The position numbers were made by a program, and so were the translations under genes. Source: Winogradskyella thalassocola (GTDB lineage: Bacteria > Bacteroidota > Bacteroidia > Flavobacteriales > Flavobacteriaceae). Taken from it: a stretch of 64,000 nucleotides of DNA. Positions 21,485 to 30,763 of this stretch are shown here, piece by piece (position 1 is the first letter of the stretch; each line of letters opens with the position of its first letter). The DNA lies in NCBI RefSeq assembly GCF_900099995.1, contig NZ_FNCZ01000004.1, positions 186,001 through 250,000 of the forward strand, read 5' to 3'. Below the pieces are notes generated by a model. The model was not told the origin of the DNA. It did no database searches and saw only the letters and a list, made by a program, of their open reading frames with translations.

Positions 21485-22057
21485 ATGAAAAAAATATTAG
21501 TCATAGATAATTACGACAGTTTTACATACAATTTAGTTCATTATTTAGAAGATTTAGATTGTGAAGTCACCGTAAAACGAAACGATAAACTAACACTAGA
21601 AGAAGTCGATGCTTTTGATAAAATTGTGTTATCTCCAGGACCAGGAGTCCCAGATGAAGCCGGTTTATTAAAACAGATTATAGAAACTTATGCTCCAACC
21701 AAAAGTATCTTAGGTGTTTGTTTAGGACAACAAGCTATTGGTGAAGTTTTTGGTGGTTCATTGGAAAATTTAGATAATGTGTATCATGGTGTGGCCACTA
21801 GCATTACACTTTCAGTTGATGACGAATCCCTTTTTAAAGGCTTAGGCAAAACTTTTGAAGTGGGCAGATATCATTCATGGGTCGTGAATGCCAATTTACC
21901 AGATTGTTTAGAAGCTACGTCATTTGACGACAACGGACAAATAATGTCATTAAGACATAAAGTTTACGACGTTAAAGGTGTGCAATATCACCCAGAATCG
22001 GTGTTGACACCAGATGGAAAACAGATTTTAGAAAATTGGGTAAACAGTAAGCAGTAA
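21485..22057 (+). CDS. trpG: Anthranilate synthase component II (glutamine amidotransferase)
   Basis: A 190-residue class I glutamine amidotransferase that supplies ammonia to TrpE. The catalytic triad is visible: Cys79 in GVCLGQQ, His169 and Glu171 in QYHPES. The oxyanion motif SPGPGVP lies at 50-56. In many bacteria such a subunit also serves PabB, and I see no separate pabA here. The spacer after it carries the first copy of a duplicated 145-base element. Confidence 0.95.
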   Translation: MKKILVIDNYDSFTYNLVHYLEDLDCEVTVKRNDKLTLEEVDAFDKIVLSPGPGVPDEAGLLKQIIETYAPTKSILGVCLGQQAIGEVFGGSLENLDNVYHGVATSITLSVDDESLFKGLGKTFEVGRYHSWVVNANLPDCLEATSFDDNGQIMSLRHKVYDVKGVQYHPESVLTPDGKQILENWVNSKQ

Positions 22058-22109
22058 GCAAAAACTAAAATACAATTTGGGAAGAATACAAAATTCAGTA
22101 AAAATTAAT

Positions 22110-22254
22110 GTCCCATATTCCGACAAAGTCGGAAACATCAAAATTCAGAAATAATAAGTGAAGGAATGGAACTGCAAAGCGAAGCTTTAAGCATGGAATT
22201 TCGAAAACGAATGGTGCTTTAGCAATTTCCTAATTTTGATCGTGATTTTTGGTT
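22110..22254. repeat. Duplicated spacer element, copy 1 (trpG-trpD gap)
   Basis: This stretch matches 24988-25134 over nearly its whole length. Shared blocks include gtccca-attccgac, agtcggaaaca, and the near-identical gaatggtgctttagcaattt followed by cctaat. In one frame it reads NEWCFSNFLILIVIFGSFAS and ends RQMNKRK-stop, so it may be a decayed small ORF. A degenerate REP-like unit follows at about 22305-22330, overlapping the start of trpD. Confidence 0.75.
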
Positions 22255-22330
22255 CGTTTGCATCAAGGCAAATGAACAAAAGAAAATAAGAACAAATAAA
22301 AAAAAGATACCTGCTTTCGTAGGCATTGAT

Positions 22331-23323
22331 ATGAAACAATTATTAAACCGACTCATTAACCAAGAAAGCATCTCTAGTGAAGAAGCAAAAAACGTCTTGG
22401 TCAACATATCCGAAGGAAAATATAACCAAAGTCAAATTGCATCATTCTTAACCGTTTATATGATGCGAAGTATCACCACAGAAGAGCTTCGAGGTTTTAG
22501 AGACGCACTACTAGAGTTATGTATTCCAGTAAATTTAGATAACTACGAGACTATCGATTTATGTGGAACTGGAGGTGACGGAAAAGATACTTTTAATATT
22601 TCAACCTTATCTTCATTTGTGACAGCAGGTGCAGGAGTCCATGTTACTAAACATGGGAATTATGGTGTGTCTTCGGCTTGTGGGTCTTCAAATGTCATGG
22701 AATATTTAGGCATAAAATTCACAAGTGATACCGACTTTTTAAAACGTAGTATTGATGAAGCCGGAATATGCGTTTTACATGCACCTTTATTTCATCCTGC
22801 AATGAAAAATGTAGCCCCAATCCGAAAAGAATTGGGTGTAAAAACCTTTTTCAATATGTTAGGCCCAATGGTCAATCCTGCATTTCCAAAAAATCAAATG
22901 GTTGGTGTTTTTAATCTTGAATTATTGAGATTGTACAGTTATTTATATCAAGAATCGGATAAAAACTATGCCATAGTTCATGCTTTAGATGGTTATGATG
23001 AAATCTCGTTAACAGGAAAAACGAAAGTGATTTCTAATATAGCAGAAACCTTATTTGAACCGCATGACTTAGGAGTCAATCAAATTCAACAATCTGAAAT
23101 TTTTGGAGGAAACAGTATCAAAATGGCTGCCGAAATTTTTAAAAGTGTTATCAATTATAAAGGTACAGAAGCACAGCACAATGTGGTGTGTGCTAACGCC
23201 GGACTAGCCATTGCTACGGCCAAACAAATTTCACATAAGGAAGGATTTGAATTGGCCAAAGAATCGCTTGTTGGTGGAAAAGCAAAACAGAGTTTAGATA
23301 AACTAATTGAATTAAGCAAATGA
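22331..23323 (+). CDS. trpD: Anthranilate phosphoribosyltransferase
   Basis: A 330-residue enzyme that joins anthranilate to PRPP. Visible family motifs are the PRPP-binding CGTGGDGKDTFNIST (about 78-92), the HGNYGVSSACGSSNVMEYLG block and the diphosphate site around HPAMKNVAPIRKELG. The length is normal. The stop codon overlaps the trpC start by four bases (ATGA), indicating translational coupling. Confidence 0.96.
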   Translation: MKQLLNRLINQESISSEEAKNVLVNISEGKYNQSQIASFLTVYMMRSITTEELRGFRDALLELCIPVNLDNYETIDLCGTGGDGKDTFNISTLSSFVTAGAGVHVTKHGNYGVSSACGSSNVMEYLGIKFTSDTDFLKRSIDEAGICVLHAPLFHPAMKNVAPIRKELGVKTFFNMLGPMVNPAFPKNQMVGVFNLELLRLYSYLYQESDKNYAIVHALDGYDEISLTGKTKVISNIAETLFEPHDLGVNQIQQSEIFGGNSIKMAAEIFKSVINYKGTEAQHNVVCANAGLAIATAKQISHKEGFELAKESLVGGKAKQSLDKLIELSK

Positions 23324-24108
23324 ACATCTTAGACAAAATAGTAATAGACAAACGCAAGGAGGTTAATCTTAAAAAAGAACTAATTCCTATAAAAGCTTAT
23401 GAACAGCTACCTTATTTCGGAATGAAAACAAGGTCATTGTCAGAAAAATTAAGAGTAAGTCAGACTGGTATTATTGCAGAATTCAAACGCAAATCGCCTT
23501 CTAAATCCATTATAAATGATACTGCTTTGGTTGAAGATGTTGCCATTGGTTACGAAAATGCAGGAGTATGTGGCATGTCTATTTTAACGGACGAGATTTA
23601 TTTTGGTGGTTCCATGGACGATTTAATGATTGCTAGAGAAAATTGCGAATTGCCTTTGCTTCGAAAAGAATTTATAATTGATGAATATCAGATTATTGAA
23701 GCCAAAGCTATTGGTGCAGATGCTATTTTACTAATTGCAGCCATATTAACTAAAGCTGAGATTAAGCAGTTTTCTGAATTAGCTAAAAGCCTAAATCTCG
23801 ATGTGTTATTAGAAGTCCATAACGAAGACGAATTACATAAGTCCATTATGCCATCTTTAGATATGTTAGGTGTAAATAACAGAAATTTAAAAACATTTGA
23901 AGTCAGTTTAGACATCTCAAAACAATTAAGTGCATTGATACCAAATGATTTTGTAAAAGTATCTGAATCAGGTATTAGTTCTGTGGACGCCATCAAAGAA
24001 TTACAGCCTTATGGCTATAAAGGTTTTTTAATCGGCGAAAACTTTATGAAAACAGATAACCCTGGAGCGAGTGCTGCTCAATTTATAAAAGACTTAGCAG
24101 GTTTATAA
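23320..24108 (+). CDS. trpC: Indole-3-glycerol phosphate synthase
   Basis: A 262-residue (beta/alpha)8 barrel catalysing ring closure to indole-3-glycerol phosphate. Motifs include IAEFKRKSPSK (catalytic Lys, about 51-61), SILTDEIYFGGS, LRKEFIIDEYQI (second Lys), NNRNL, and SESGIS near the C-terminus. It starts within the trpD stop (four-base overlap). It is a stand-alone TrpC, not fused to TrpF. Confidence 0.96.
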   Translation: MNILDKIVIDKRKEVNLKKELIPIKAYEQLPYFGMKTRSLSEKLRVSQTGIIAEFKRKSPSKSIINDTALVEDVAIGYENAGVCGMSILTDEIYFGGSMDDLMIARENCELPLLRKEFIIDEYQIIEAKAIGADAILLIAAILTKAEIKQFSELAKSLNLDVLLEVHNEDELHKSIMPSLDMLGVNNRNLKTFEVSLDISKQLSALIPNDFVKVSESGISSVDAIKELQPYGYKGFLIGENFMKTDNPGASAAQFIKDLAGL

Positions 24109-24122
24109 AACCTAGCAGGTCT
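24090..24122. repeat. Diverged AACCTagCAGGT-type palindrome at the trpC end
   Basis: TTAGCAGGTTT and AAACCTAGCAGGT form a direct repeat of TAGCAGGT around an AGGTTTTATAAAACCT-like centre. It overlaps the trpC stop codon and resembles the palindromes at 4989-5019 and 10031-10061. Confidence 0.55.
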
Positions 24123-24205
24123 AAAATAGAAAAGAAACAAATTAATTTTAACGTCACTTCGAGTGCTATTTGAAGTACGAAAAAATTGTATCGAGAAGAA
24201 ATAAA

Positions 24206-24290
24206 TAGATTCTTGCCTTCGCAGGAATGACAAAAATAATAATTTAAAAAAGCCGAATGCGTGGTGAGATTCCCGCTTTCGCGAGAATGA
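24206..24290. repeat. Two REP-like units before trpF
   Basis: The units are TAGATTCTTGCCTTCGCAGG plus AATGACA (24206-24232) and GAGATTCCCGCTTTCGCGAG plus AATGA (24266-24290). The second abuts the trpF start and creates a false N-terminal extension (MRGEIPAFAR) in the trpF frame. Confidence 0.82.
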
Positions 24291-24292
24291 AG

Positions 24293-24910
24293 ATGAAACT
24301 AAAAGTCTGCGGAATGAAATATAAGGAGAACCTAGAAGGTGTGGCTAATTTGCGACCAGACTATCTCGGTTTTATATTTTATAAAAAATCAGCCAGACAT
24401 TTTGATTCTAATATTCCTGAATTGCCAAGATCAATAAAAAAAGTTGGTGTTTTTGTGGATGAAGAACTAGAAATAGTGAAAGACACTATTAAAAAATTCA
24501 ACTTACAAGCTGTTCAATTACATGGACACGAATCGCCAGAATATTGTGCAACAATAAACACTGTTGAAGTTATAAAGGTCTTTAGCATTAAAGATGAATT
24601 CAACTTTGATGTGCTTCAACCTTTTGAAGATGTCTGTGATTATTTTTTATTCGATACTAAAGGAAAATTACCAGGAGGAAACGGTTACACCTTCAACTGG
24701 AATGTATTAGAACAGTATCCATCAACCAAACCTTATTTTTTAAGTGGTGGTATTGGATTACATGAAATTGAAAAAATAAAAGGTTTTAAAGAAAGTCTTG
24801 CTTCAAAATATTGTTACGCTATTGACGTTAATAGTAAATTTGAAATTGAACCTGGATTGAAGAATATTGAAGAATTGAAAACGTTTAAACATAATGTAAT
24901 TAGCTGTTAG
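24293..24910 (+). CDS. trpF: Phosphoribosylanthranilate isomerase
   Basis: A 205-residue TIM barrel catalysing the Amadori rearrangement. It begins MKLKVCGMKY with the catalytic Cys in KVCGM, and has RPDYLGFIFY, VQLHGHE, the catalytic Asp in LFDTKG, GGNGYTFNW, and a phosphate site in LSGGIG. I place the start at 24293 (24287 is also possible); the open frame begins at 24257 but its first ten codons are REP-like DNA. The stop codon lies inside the second unit of a seven-base tandem repeat. Confidence 0.94.
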   Translation: MKLKVCGMKYKENLEGVANLRPDYLGFIFYKKSARHFDSNIPELPRSIKKVGVFVDEELEIVKDTIKKFNLQAVQLHGHESPEYCATINTVEVIKVFSIKDEFNFDVLQPFEDVCDYFLFDTKGKLPGGNGYTFNWNVLEQYPSTKPYFLSGGIGLHEIEKIKGFKESLASKYCYAIDVNSKFEIEPGLKNIEELKTFKHNVISC

Positions 24911-24934
24911 CTGTTAGCTGTTAGCTGTTAGCTG
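24900..24934. repeat. Heptanucleotide tandem repeat (TTAGCTG)5 across the trpF stop
   Basis: Five perfect TTAGCTG units begin in the last sense codons of trpF; the second unit supplies its TAG stop. Similar but degenerate ttagctg text occurs at 10758-10800 between the ABC ATPase and the fusion protein. Confidence 0.95.
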
Positions 24935-24987
24935 TTGCAAAAATTAAAATAACGTGGGAGGAAAGCAAAAATTAGCATAGTAAGAGT

Positions 24988-25134
24988 GTCCCAAATTCCG
25001 ACAGCGTCGGAAACAACGATTTTCAGAAATAAAGAGCGAAAAAGCGGAACTGCGAAGCGAAGCTTCAAGCATGTAGCTTTGAAAGCGAATGGTGCTTTAG
25101 CAATTTCCTAATAAATCGTTTTGAATTTTTGGTT
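24988..25134. repeat. Duplicated spacer element, copy 2 (trpF-trpB gap)
   Basis: This is the counterpart of 22110-22254. One frame reads SEWCFSNFLI, close to NEWCFSNFLI in copy 1. Homology resumes at about 25185-25205 (caagacaaaatgaac against caaggcaaatgaac), after an apparent insertion of about 47 bases in copy 2 that carries its own palindrome (GTCCAcTGGAC between A- and T-runs, 25145-25169). Confidence 0.75.
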
Positions 25135-25201
25135 TTGTATGAAACAAAAATCGTCCACTGGACAATTTTTATTTAATAGTGTTTCAAGACAAAATGAACG
25201 C

Positions 25202-25240
<39 letters not shown>

Positions 25241-25286
25241 CAGATTGCCACATCACGCAAAAAAGCGTGATCCACAATGAAAATAA

Positions 25287-25313
25287 TAGATTCCTGCCTT
25301 CGCAGGAATGACA
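25287..25313. repeat. REP-like palindrome before trpB
   Basis: TAGATTCCTGCCTTCGCAGG plus AATGACA, a hairpin of TTCCTGC and GCAGGAA. It ends seven bases before the trpB ATG and so probably shapes the translation-initiation region. Confidence 0.85.
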
Positions 25314-25320
25314 AAGGCTT

Positions 25321-26508
25321 ATGAAAAACACATACAAAATCAACGAAAAAGGCTATTACGGTGAGTTCGGTGGAGCATACATTCCCGAAATGCTTTATCC
25401 TAATGTAGAAGAATTGCGTCAAAACTATCTAAAAATCATGGCTGAACCTTCGTTTCAAGACGAGTTCAATCAACTTTTAAAAGATTATGTTGGTCGTCCT
25501 TCTCCACTCTATTTTGCGAAACGTCTTTCTGAAAAATACAATACCAAAGTATATTTAAAACGTGAGGATTTAAATCATACTGGTGCTCACAAAATCAACA
25601 ATACCATTGGTCAAATTTTAATGGCAAAACGTTTAGGCAAAAACAGAATTATTGCCGAAACTGGAGCGGGTCAACACGGCGTTGCAACCGCAACTGTTTG
25701 TGCTTTAACTGGTATCGATTGTGTAGTTTATATGGGAGAAATTGATATTGCTCGTCAAGCACCAAACGTAGCCCGAATGAAAATGTTAGGCGCCAAAGTT
25801 GTACCTGCGTTATCTGGTAGCCGTACTTTAAAAGACGCTACTAATGAAGCTATTCGCGACTGGATTAACAATCCGGTTGACACCCATTACATTATTGGAT
25901 CTGCTATTGGTCCACATCCCTACCCAGACATGGTTACGCAATTTCAATCGGTGATTTCCGAAGAAATAAAATGGCAATTAAAGGAAAAAGAAGGTCGAGA
26001 AAATCCTGATTACGTTGTGGCTTGTATTGGTGGAGGAAGTAATGCCGCAGGAACCTATCATCATTTTCTAGATAATGAAGATGTTGGGATTATTGCTGTT
26101 GAAGCTGCTGGAAAAGGAATTCATTCTGGTGAAAGTGCTGCCACATCTGTTTTAGGAAAAGAAGGCATTATACATGGTTGTAAAACCTTATTGATGCAAA
26201 CCAAAGACGGACAAATCACAGAACCCTACTCAATTTCTGCAGGATTAGATTATCCTGGTGTTGGTCCTTTACATTCACATTTATATAAAACTGGACGTGG
26301 TGAATTTTATTCTGCTACAGACGACGAAGCGATGACTTCTGGTTTAGAATTAACGCAGTTAGAAGGTATTATTCCGGCTATCGAAAGTTCTCATGCTTTG
26401 GCTATTTTTAAACATAAAACTTTTAAACCTAACGACGTTGTTGTAATTAGTTTATCTGGTCGTGGTGATAAAGATTTGCAGAACTATATCGATTATTTTG
26501 ATTTGTAG
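25321..26508 (+). CDS. trpB: Tryptophan synthase beta chain
   Basis: A 395-residue PLP enzyme that condenses indole with serine. The PLP lysine is Lys91 in GAHKINN, the catalytic Glu is Glu113 in [10 protein letters not shown], and the phosphate loop is GGGSNA (about 237-242). N-terminal [12 protein letters not shown] and length are those of the TrpB1 form that partners TrpA. No trpA follows: the next gene is ftsE after 104 empty bases. The alpha subunit must lie elsewhere, or the strain depends on external indole or tryptophan. Confidence 0.96.
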   Translation: MKNTYKINEKGYYGEFGGAYIPEMLYPNVEELRQNYLKIMAEPSFQDEFNQLLKDYVGRPSPLYFAKRLSEKYNTKVYLKREDLNHTGAHKINNTIGQILMAKRLGKNRIIAETGAGQHGVATATVCALTGIDCVVYMGEIDIARQAPNVARMKMLGAKVVPALSGSRTLKDATNEAIRDWINNPVDTHYIIGSAIGPHPYPDMVTQFQSVISEEIKWQLKEKEGRENPDYVVACIGGGSNAAGTYHHFLDNEDVGIIAVEAAGKGIHSGESAATSVLGKEGIIHGCKTLLMQTKDGQITEPYSISAGLDYPGVGPLHSHLYKTGRGEFYSATDDEAMTSGLELTQLEGIIPAIESSHALAIFKHKTFKPNDVVVISLSGRGDKDLQNYIDYFDL

Positions 26509-26612
26509 TTGTTGGTTGAAAATAGAATTCTAAATTGGAATTTAAAACTTATGTTTTGGATTTGAAATTTTAAGCAATACATTTACAGTTACCAATTATT
26601 TATATCTATAAT

Positions 26613-27296
26613 ATGTCCGAAACAGTTTTAGAGCTCAAAGATGCTACGATTTATCAAGGTGACAGTATGGTCCTGTCTAAGGTGAATTTTGAAATGAAGA
26701 AAGGCGATTTCGTCTATCTTATTGGTAAAACAGGAAGTGGAAAAAGTAGTTTCATGAAAACCCTTTATGGTGATTTACAATTAACAGAAGGTGAAGGTTC
26801 TATTGTGGATTTCAACTTAAAAACCATGAAAGAAAAAGACATCCCTTTTTTAAGACGAAAATTGGGTATCGTTTTTCAAGATTTTAAATTATTACCAGAT
26901 CGTACTATTATTGGAAATTTAGAATTCGTGTTAAAAGCAACGGGTTGGAAAGAAAAAGACCGTATTAAAGACCGTATAGACACGGTTTTAGATAAGGTCG
27001 CAATGAAGACCAAAGGCTTTAAATATCCTCATGAACTTTCTGGTGGTGAACAACAGCGTATTGCTATTGCACGTGCTTTACTTAATGACCCTGAACTGAT
27101 ATTAGCCGATGAGCCAACTGGAAATTTAGATCCACAAACCAGTGTTGAAGTCATGGAAGTATTACAAGACATTAATAAAAATGGCAATACTATTTTAATG
27201 GCCACACACGATTATGCTTTACTTTTAAAATATCCGAGCAAAACCTTAAAATGCGACGAAAACAAAGTGTTTGAAGTGGTGCAACGAAAGAGTTAA
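26613..27296 (+). CDS. ftsE: FtsE-like cell-division ABC ATPase
   Basis: A 227-residue ATPase with Walker A GKTGSGKSS (about 37-45), Q-loop VFQDFKLLPDRT (a wording typical of FtsE), signature LSGGEQQRIAIARA, Walker B LILADEPTGNLDP and H-loop ATHDY. FtsE works with FtsX at the inner membrane to switch on peptidoglycan hydrolases at the septum. No ftsX lies beside it; in this group the partner is often encoded elsewhere. Glycosyltransferase genes follow on the same strand. Confidence 0.88.
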   Translation: MSETVLELKDATIYQGDSMVLSKVNFEMKKGDFVYLIGKTGSGKSSFMKTLYGDLQLTEGEGSIVDFNLKTMKEKDIPFLRRKLGIVFQDFKLLPDRTIIGNLEFVLKATGWKEKDRIKDRIDTVLDKVAMKTKGFKYPHELSGGEQQRIAIARALLNDPELILADEPTGNLDPQTSVEVMEVLQDINKNGNTILMATHDYALLLKYPSKTLKCDENKVFEVVQRKS

Positions 27297-27345
27297 ATCT
27301 TCAATGTAACGCTCTTAAGTTTTTGGTTAACCTTTGTAAAATCTT

Positions 27346-28242
27346 ATGATTTCTGTATTAATACCTGTTTATAATTATAATATTTCAGAACTCGTTTCCG
27401 TAGTGCATAAGCAGTTAATTATATCAGACGTTCCTTTTGAAATATTGTGTTATGATGACTGTTCTAACGATATTAAATTTCAGGAGTATAATAACATTAT
27501 AAATACACTTTCACATTCTGAGTATCATATTCTGCCAAAGAATATTGGACGAAGTGCCATACGAAATAAGCTAGCTCAAAATGCAAAATTCGATTGGTGT
27601 CTTTTTCTAGATGCCGATGTTATGCCCAAAAATGATGATTTTATAAGTACCTATCTTAAATCTATTTCAGAAAAATCTGAAGTAATTTATGGAGGTATTT
27701 TATATCAAGAAAAACGTGTAAATGATGCTCAACTCTTACGTTGGATTTATGGAAATAAACGAGAAGCCTTATCTGCCGAAGTTCGAAACAAAAACACGTA
27801 TTTGAGCTTTTTAACCTTAAGCTTCTTAATACATAAAAGTATTTTTAATACGGTTCGTTTTAATGAAGACATACCTAATTTAAGACATGAAGACACGTTG
27901 TTTTCGTATAACTTAAAGGAAGCTAACATTAACATACAACATATAGATAATCCTGTTTACCATCTTGGTCTTGAAGACAGTAAGACTTTTCTACAAAAAT
28001 CATTAGATTCGATTGAAGCGATAAACCTATTTATCAATCAAGATTTATTACCATCTCATTACACTCGAATTACAAACATCTATTCGAAAATTAAGGATAA
28101 CGTCATTTCAAAAGTACTAGCCTCTATTTATTATAAGTTTGAATCTACTTTCAGAAAAAACCTACTTGGTGAAAACCCGTCACTCATGATTTTTGATTTG
28201 TACCGATTAAGTTATTATTGCACTTTAAAATCGAAAAGGTAA
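27346..28242 (+). CDS. Family 2 glycosyltransferase (first of two)
   Basis: A 298-residue GT-A enzyme beginning MISVLIPVYNYN. The nucleotide-sugar site includes YDDCSND and the metal-binding LDADVMP (DxD, about 88-92). HEDTLFSYNL near 182 resembles the catalytic-base region of the family. There is no membrane helix. It ends directly against the ATG of the next glycosyltransferase, so the two are co-translated. It probably adds a sugar to a surface polysaccharide or lipid-linked oligosaccharide; donor and acceptor are unknown. Confidence 0.88.
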   Translation: MISVLIPVYNYNISELVSVVHKQLIISDVPFEILCYDDCSNDIKFQEYNNIINTLSHSEYHILPKNIGRSAIRNKLAQNAKFDWCLFLDADVMPKNDDFISTYLKSISEKSEVIYGGILYQEKRVNDAQLLRWIYGNKREALSAEVRNKNTYLSFLTLSFLIHKSIFNTVRFNEDIPNLRHEDTLFSYNLKEANINIQHIDNPVYHLGLEDSKTFLQKSLDSIEAINLFINQDLLPSHYTRITNIYSKIKDNVISKVLASIYYKFESTFRKNLLGENPSLMIFDLYRLSYYCTLKSKR

Positions 28243-29163
28243 ATGGCATTTTTCTCTGTAATCATATCGGTTTATAATAAGGAAAAACACATTCAACACA
28301 CCATTGAAAGTGTTCTGAATCAGAGTTTCAAAGATTTTGAAATTATAATTATTAACGATGGTTCTACAGATAATAGCGAAGCCGTTATAAACAGTTTTGA
28401 CGACCACCGCTTAAGACTTCTAAGCATTAAAAACCAAGGAGCTTCCAACGCTAGAAATACAGGAATAAAAGCAGCAACCACTGATTATATTGCACTTTTA
28501 GATGGTGATGATACTTGGGATACCTCTTATTTGCAATACATGTACGATGCTATCCTTAAATTTCCTAAATTAAAGGTTTTCGCTGCTGGTATTGCTCAGA
28601 AATATGAAAACAAAGTTGTTCCTGTTGCGTATAATTTTCAACAACAAGAACTTTATGGCGCTCACAATTTTTTTGAAGCAAGTCAGAAATATTCTTTAAT
28701 CACAAGCTCTAGTGTCGTCTTTAAAAAATCCATCACAGATAAAACAGGTCTTTTTGATACGTCTATAGTTTCTGGACAGGATACTGATTTGTGGCTTCGT
28801 TTTGGAATGCATTATGACGTCGTCTTTATAAACAAAGTTCTTGTCTATTATGTTTTTAATTCGGCTAGTCTATCTAACACAACATTTGATGCGAATAAAA
28901 AACCCAAGTTTGACAAGTATTACAAAGAAGAGCAACAGAACACGTCATTAAAGAAGTTCTTGGATAGAAATAGGTATTCCATGGCGATACTCAGTAAAGT
29001 ACAGCATGATAAAACCCTTTTTAATTATTATACGTCACATTTAGATTCTAGTAATTTAAGTTTTAGACAAAACTTTTTATTACATAGTCCTGAATGGCTC
29101 TTAAAGCTCTTAATTAAAATTAAATCTTTAAAAGGCGAAAAAATATATTACCCTAAAAGCTGA
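28243..29163 (+). CDS. Family 2 glycosyltransferase (second of two)
   Basis: A 306-residue GT-A enzyme starting MAFFSVIISVYNKEKHIQHT with NDGSTDNS and the metal site LLDGDDTW (about 88-95). SGQDTDLWLRFG near 181 is the usual acceptor/base block. Its ATG follows the stop codon of the preceding gene with no gap. Its end overlaps the convergent FdtA-like gene by 16 bases. Confidence 0.9.
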   Translation: MAFFSVIISVYNKEKHIQHTIESVLNQSFKDFEIIIINDGSTDNSEAVINSFDDHRLRLLSIKNQGASNARNTGIKAATTDYIALLDGDDTWDTSYLQYMYDAILKFPKLKVFAAGIAQKYENKVVPVAYNFQQQELYGAHNFFEASQKYSLITSSSVVFKKSITDKTGLFDTSIVSGQDTDLWLRFGMHYDVVFINKVLVYYVFNSASLSNTTFDANKKPKFDKYYKEEQQNTSLKKFLDRNRYSMAILSKVQHDKTLFNYYTSHLDSSNLSFRQNFLLHSPEWLLKLLIKIKSLKGEKIYYPKS

Positions 29164-29555
29164 GATTTAAAAATCTCATAATCTCTGATATATTCTGCTT
29201 CATCATATGTTGTAGAGGCTAAGACTAAACACACAGCACCAGAAGAAAAATTATCTATTTCCCGCCAAATCTGTGTTGGTATGACCAACCCTAGGTTGGG
29301 CTTATTGAGCATAATTCTCTTTTTTGTTTTACCATCATCTACTAGCACTTCAAAACTTCCACTTAATGCTATAATAACGGATTCTTGTTCCTTATGAGCA
29401 TGTCCACCTCGAAAACTATCACTTGGTACATCGTACAAATAATACACACGATTAATTGCAAATGGAATGGTGTTCTTTTCTATGACCGCTAAAAAACCAC
29501 GTTCATCATGTACTTTAGGAATGTCAATTATTTTTACGTCGTTTATTGAATTCAT
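29148..29555 (-). CDS. fdtA: FdtA/QdtA-like dTDP-4-keto-6-deoxyglucose 3,4-ketoisomerase
   Basis: A 135-residue cupin of the WxcM-like family. It starts KIIDIPKVHDERGFLAVIE and carries the catalytic histidines His52 and His54 in RGGHAHKEQ. FdtA and QdtA move the keto group of dTDP-4-keto-6-deoxyglucose from C4 to C3, giving galacto or gluco products that I cannot tell apart by eye. A matching C3 aminotransferase is encoded at 35337-36431 on the same strand, so a 3-amino-3,6-dideoxyhexose (Fuc3N or Qui3N) is the likely product. Confidence 0.85.
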   Translation of the reverse strand: MNSINDVKIIDIPKVHDERGFLAVIEKNTIPFAINRVYYLYDVPSDSFRGGHAHKEQESVIIALSGSFEVLVDDGKTKKRIMLNKPNLGLVIPTQIWREIDNFSSGAVCLVLASTTYDEAEYIRDYEIFKSQLLG

Positions 29556-29559
29556 ATAA

Positions 29560-30642
29560 TTAATTTAAAATGGATTGCCATTGTTGAACAATTTCAGCTT
29601 CCGAGAAATGAGCAACGCTAGGTTTCGAATTCTGCTTACAACGTAAATATAAATCTTTATCTATAAAAAGACTTGTCATGGCTTCTGATAGAGCCCCCTG
29701 ATTATGATTTTCAACTAAAAGACCATTGAAGGTATTCTGAATAATTTCATTAGGTCCAGATTTACAATCTACAGAAACCACAGGAGTACCAAGCGCAAGA
29801 GATTCTAAAATAGATCTCGGAAAACCTTCATATCTGCTGGTTAACAGTGTAAATAAAGCAGATTTCACAATGGCTGAAGGATATGGATTGTATGGCAAGA
29901 ACTCTACGTTAGATGCTATATTTAATATTTCAACTTGATTCTTTAGTGTTTCTAAATCTTTTCCTTCTCCTAAAATTTTTAGGTTCACCTGATGTTTTGG
30001 TAGTTCGGATTTTGCATACGCTTCTAACAGCAATGAAATATTTTTAACCTCATCATCTAAGCGACCAAAAAATAAGATATAGTTGTCTTTAGTTTCAAGT
30101 TTTGAGTTATGCTCTTCTAATGCTATAGGATTGTAAATAGATGTCACGTTATTAAAACTATAATCCGCTTTTACTTTTTCGGCAATGGCTTTAGACACTC
30201 CAACAATTTTATAAGCATTACCATATAATAATCGTCCTAAAAACCGATTAGGATTAATATAATTAGCTGTTTTATAGCTTCGAATACAATAGATAGTTTT
30301 TTTAGGAGAGTAGATGAATTTAGAAATTATAAATTCTTTCAAAAACCCAATTCGTGTTCTATTATCAATGACATAATCGAAGTTATGTTTTTTTAAATAT
30401 GCTTTTAAAACTCTAAGTCTATTTATTCTTCCTAAAGCAGAATCATCTTTAGCCTTAAGCTCTCCTAAATTAAGAAGTTTACCTTTAAATGGAAACTCAA
30501 TATCATTAAGCACACTAACCACGTGCACATCATAACCAACATCAAAAAGCATCTCAGATAATAAGCCAGAAGAGCGTTCTGCACCTCCTTTACCTAAAGA
30601 GGAAACAACAATACAAATCTTTTTATTATTGGCTTTTAGCAT
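29560..30642 (-). CDS. Family 4-type (GT-B) glycosyltransferase
   Basis: A 360-residue retaining glycosyltransferase. The N-terminal Rossmann half has VSSLGKGGAERSSG and HVVSV. The C-terminal half has ILFFGRLDDEVKN, the EGFPRSILESLALGTPVVSVD block (E-x7-E catalytic/nucleotide motif) and a final SGPNEII. I start at ATG 30642; the open frame runs to a TTG at 30663 that lies in a -7 box (30661-30668). It is five bases upstream of the FdtA-like gene in the same transcription unit. Confidence 0.92.
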   Translation of the reverse strand: MLKANNKKICIVVSSLGKGGAERSSGLLSEMLFDVGYDVHVVSVLNDIEFPFKGKLLNLGELKAKDDSALGRINRLRVLKAYLKKHNFDYVIDNRTRIGFLKEFIISKFIYSPKKTIYCIRSYKTANYINPNRFLGRLLYGNAYKIVGVSKAIAEKVKADYSFNNVTSIYNPIALEEHNSKLETKDNYILFFGRLDDEVKNISLLLEAYAKSELPKHQVNLKILGEGKDLETLKNQVEILNIASNVEFLPYNPYPSAIVKSALFTLLTSRYEGFPRSILESLALGTPVVSVDCKSGPNEIIQNTFNGLLVENHNQGALSEAMTSLFIDKDLYLRCKQNSKPSVAHFSEAEIVQQWQSILN

Positions 30643-30660
30643 TAACGAGTATCTTTGAGA

Positions 30661-30668
30661 CAAATGTA
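30661..30668 (-). promoter_or_regulatory. -7 box of the GT4-fdtA unit
   Basis: TACATTTG on the minus strand matches TAnnTTTG and sits about 20 bases before the preferred ATG at 30642. Confidence 0.5.
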
Positions 30669-30763
30669 ACGATATAAATGAAACATCTATATTTCAATGC
30701 TATTCTAACAAGATTATTGTTGAAATGTTCCATAACTTTGATTACAATAATTAGAATCTACAC

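Noticed and set aside
24257..24292. N-terminal extension of TrpF (MRGEIPAFAR)
   Set aside because: It is a translation of a REP-like palindrome. TrpF proteins begin at MKLKVCG.
26613..27296. Assigning the ATPase as an LPS/O-antigen exporter subunit because glycosyltransferases follow
   Set aside because: Motif wording (VFQDFKLLPDRT) and length fit FtsE, and no Wzm-type permease is present.
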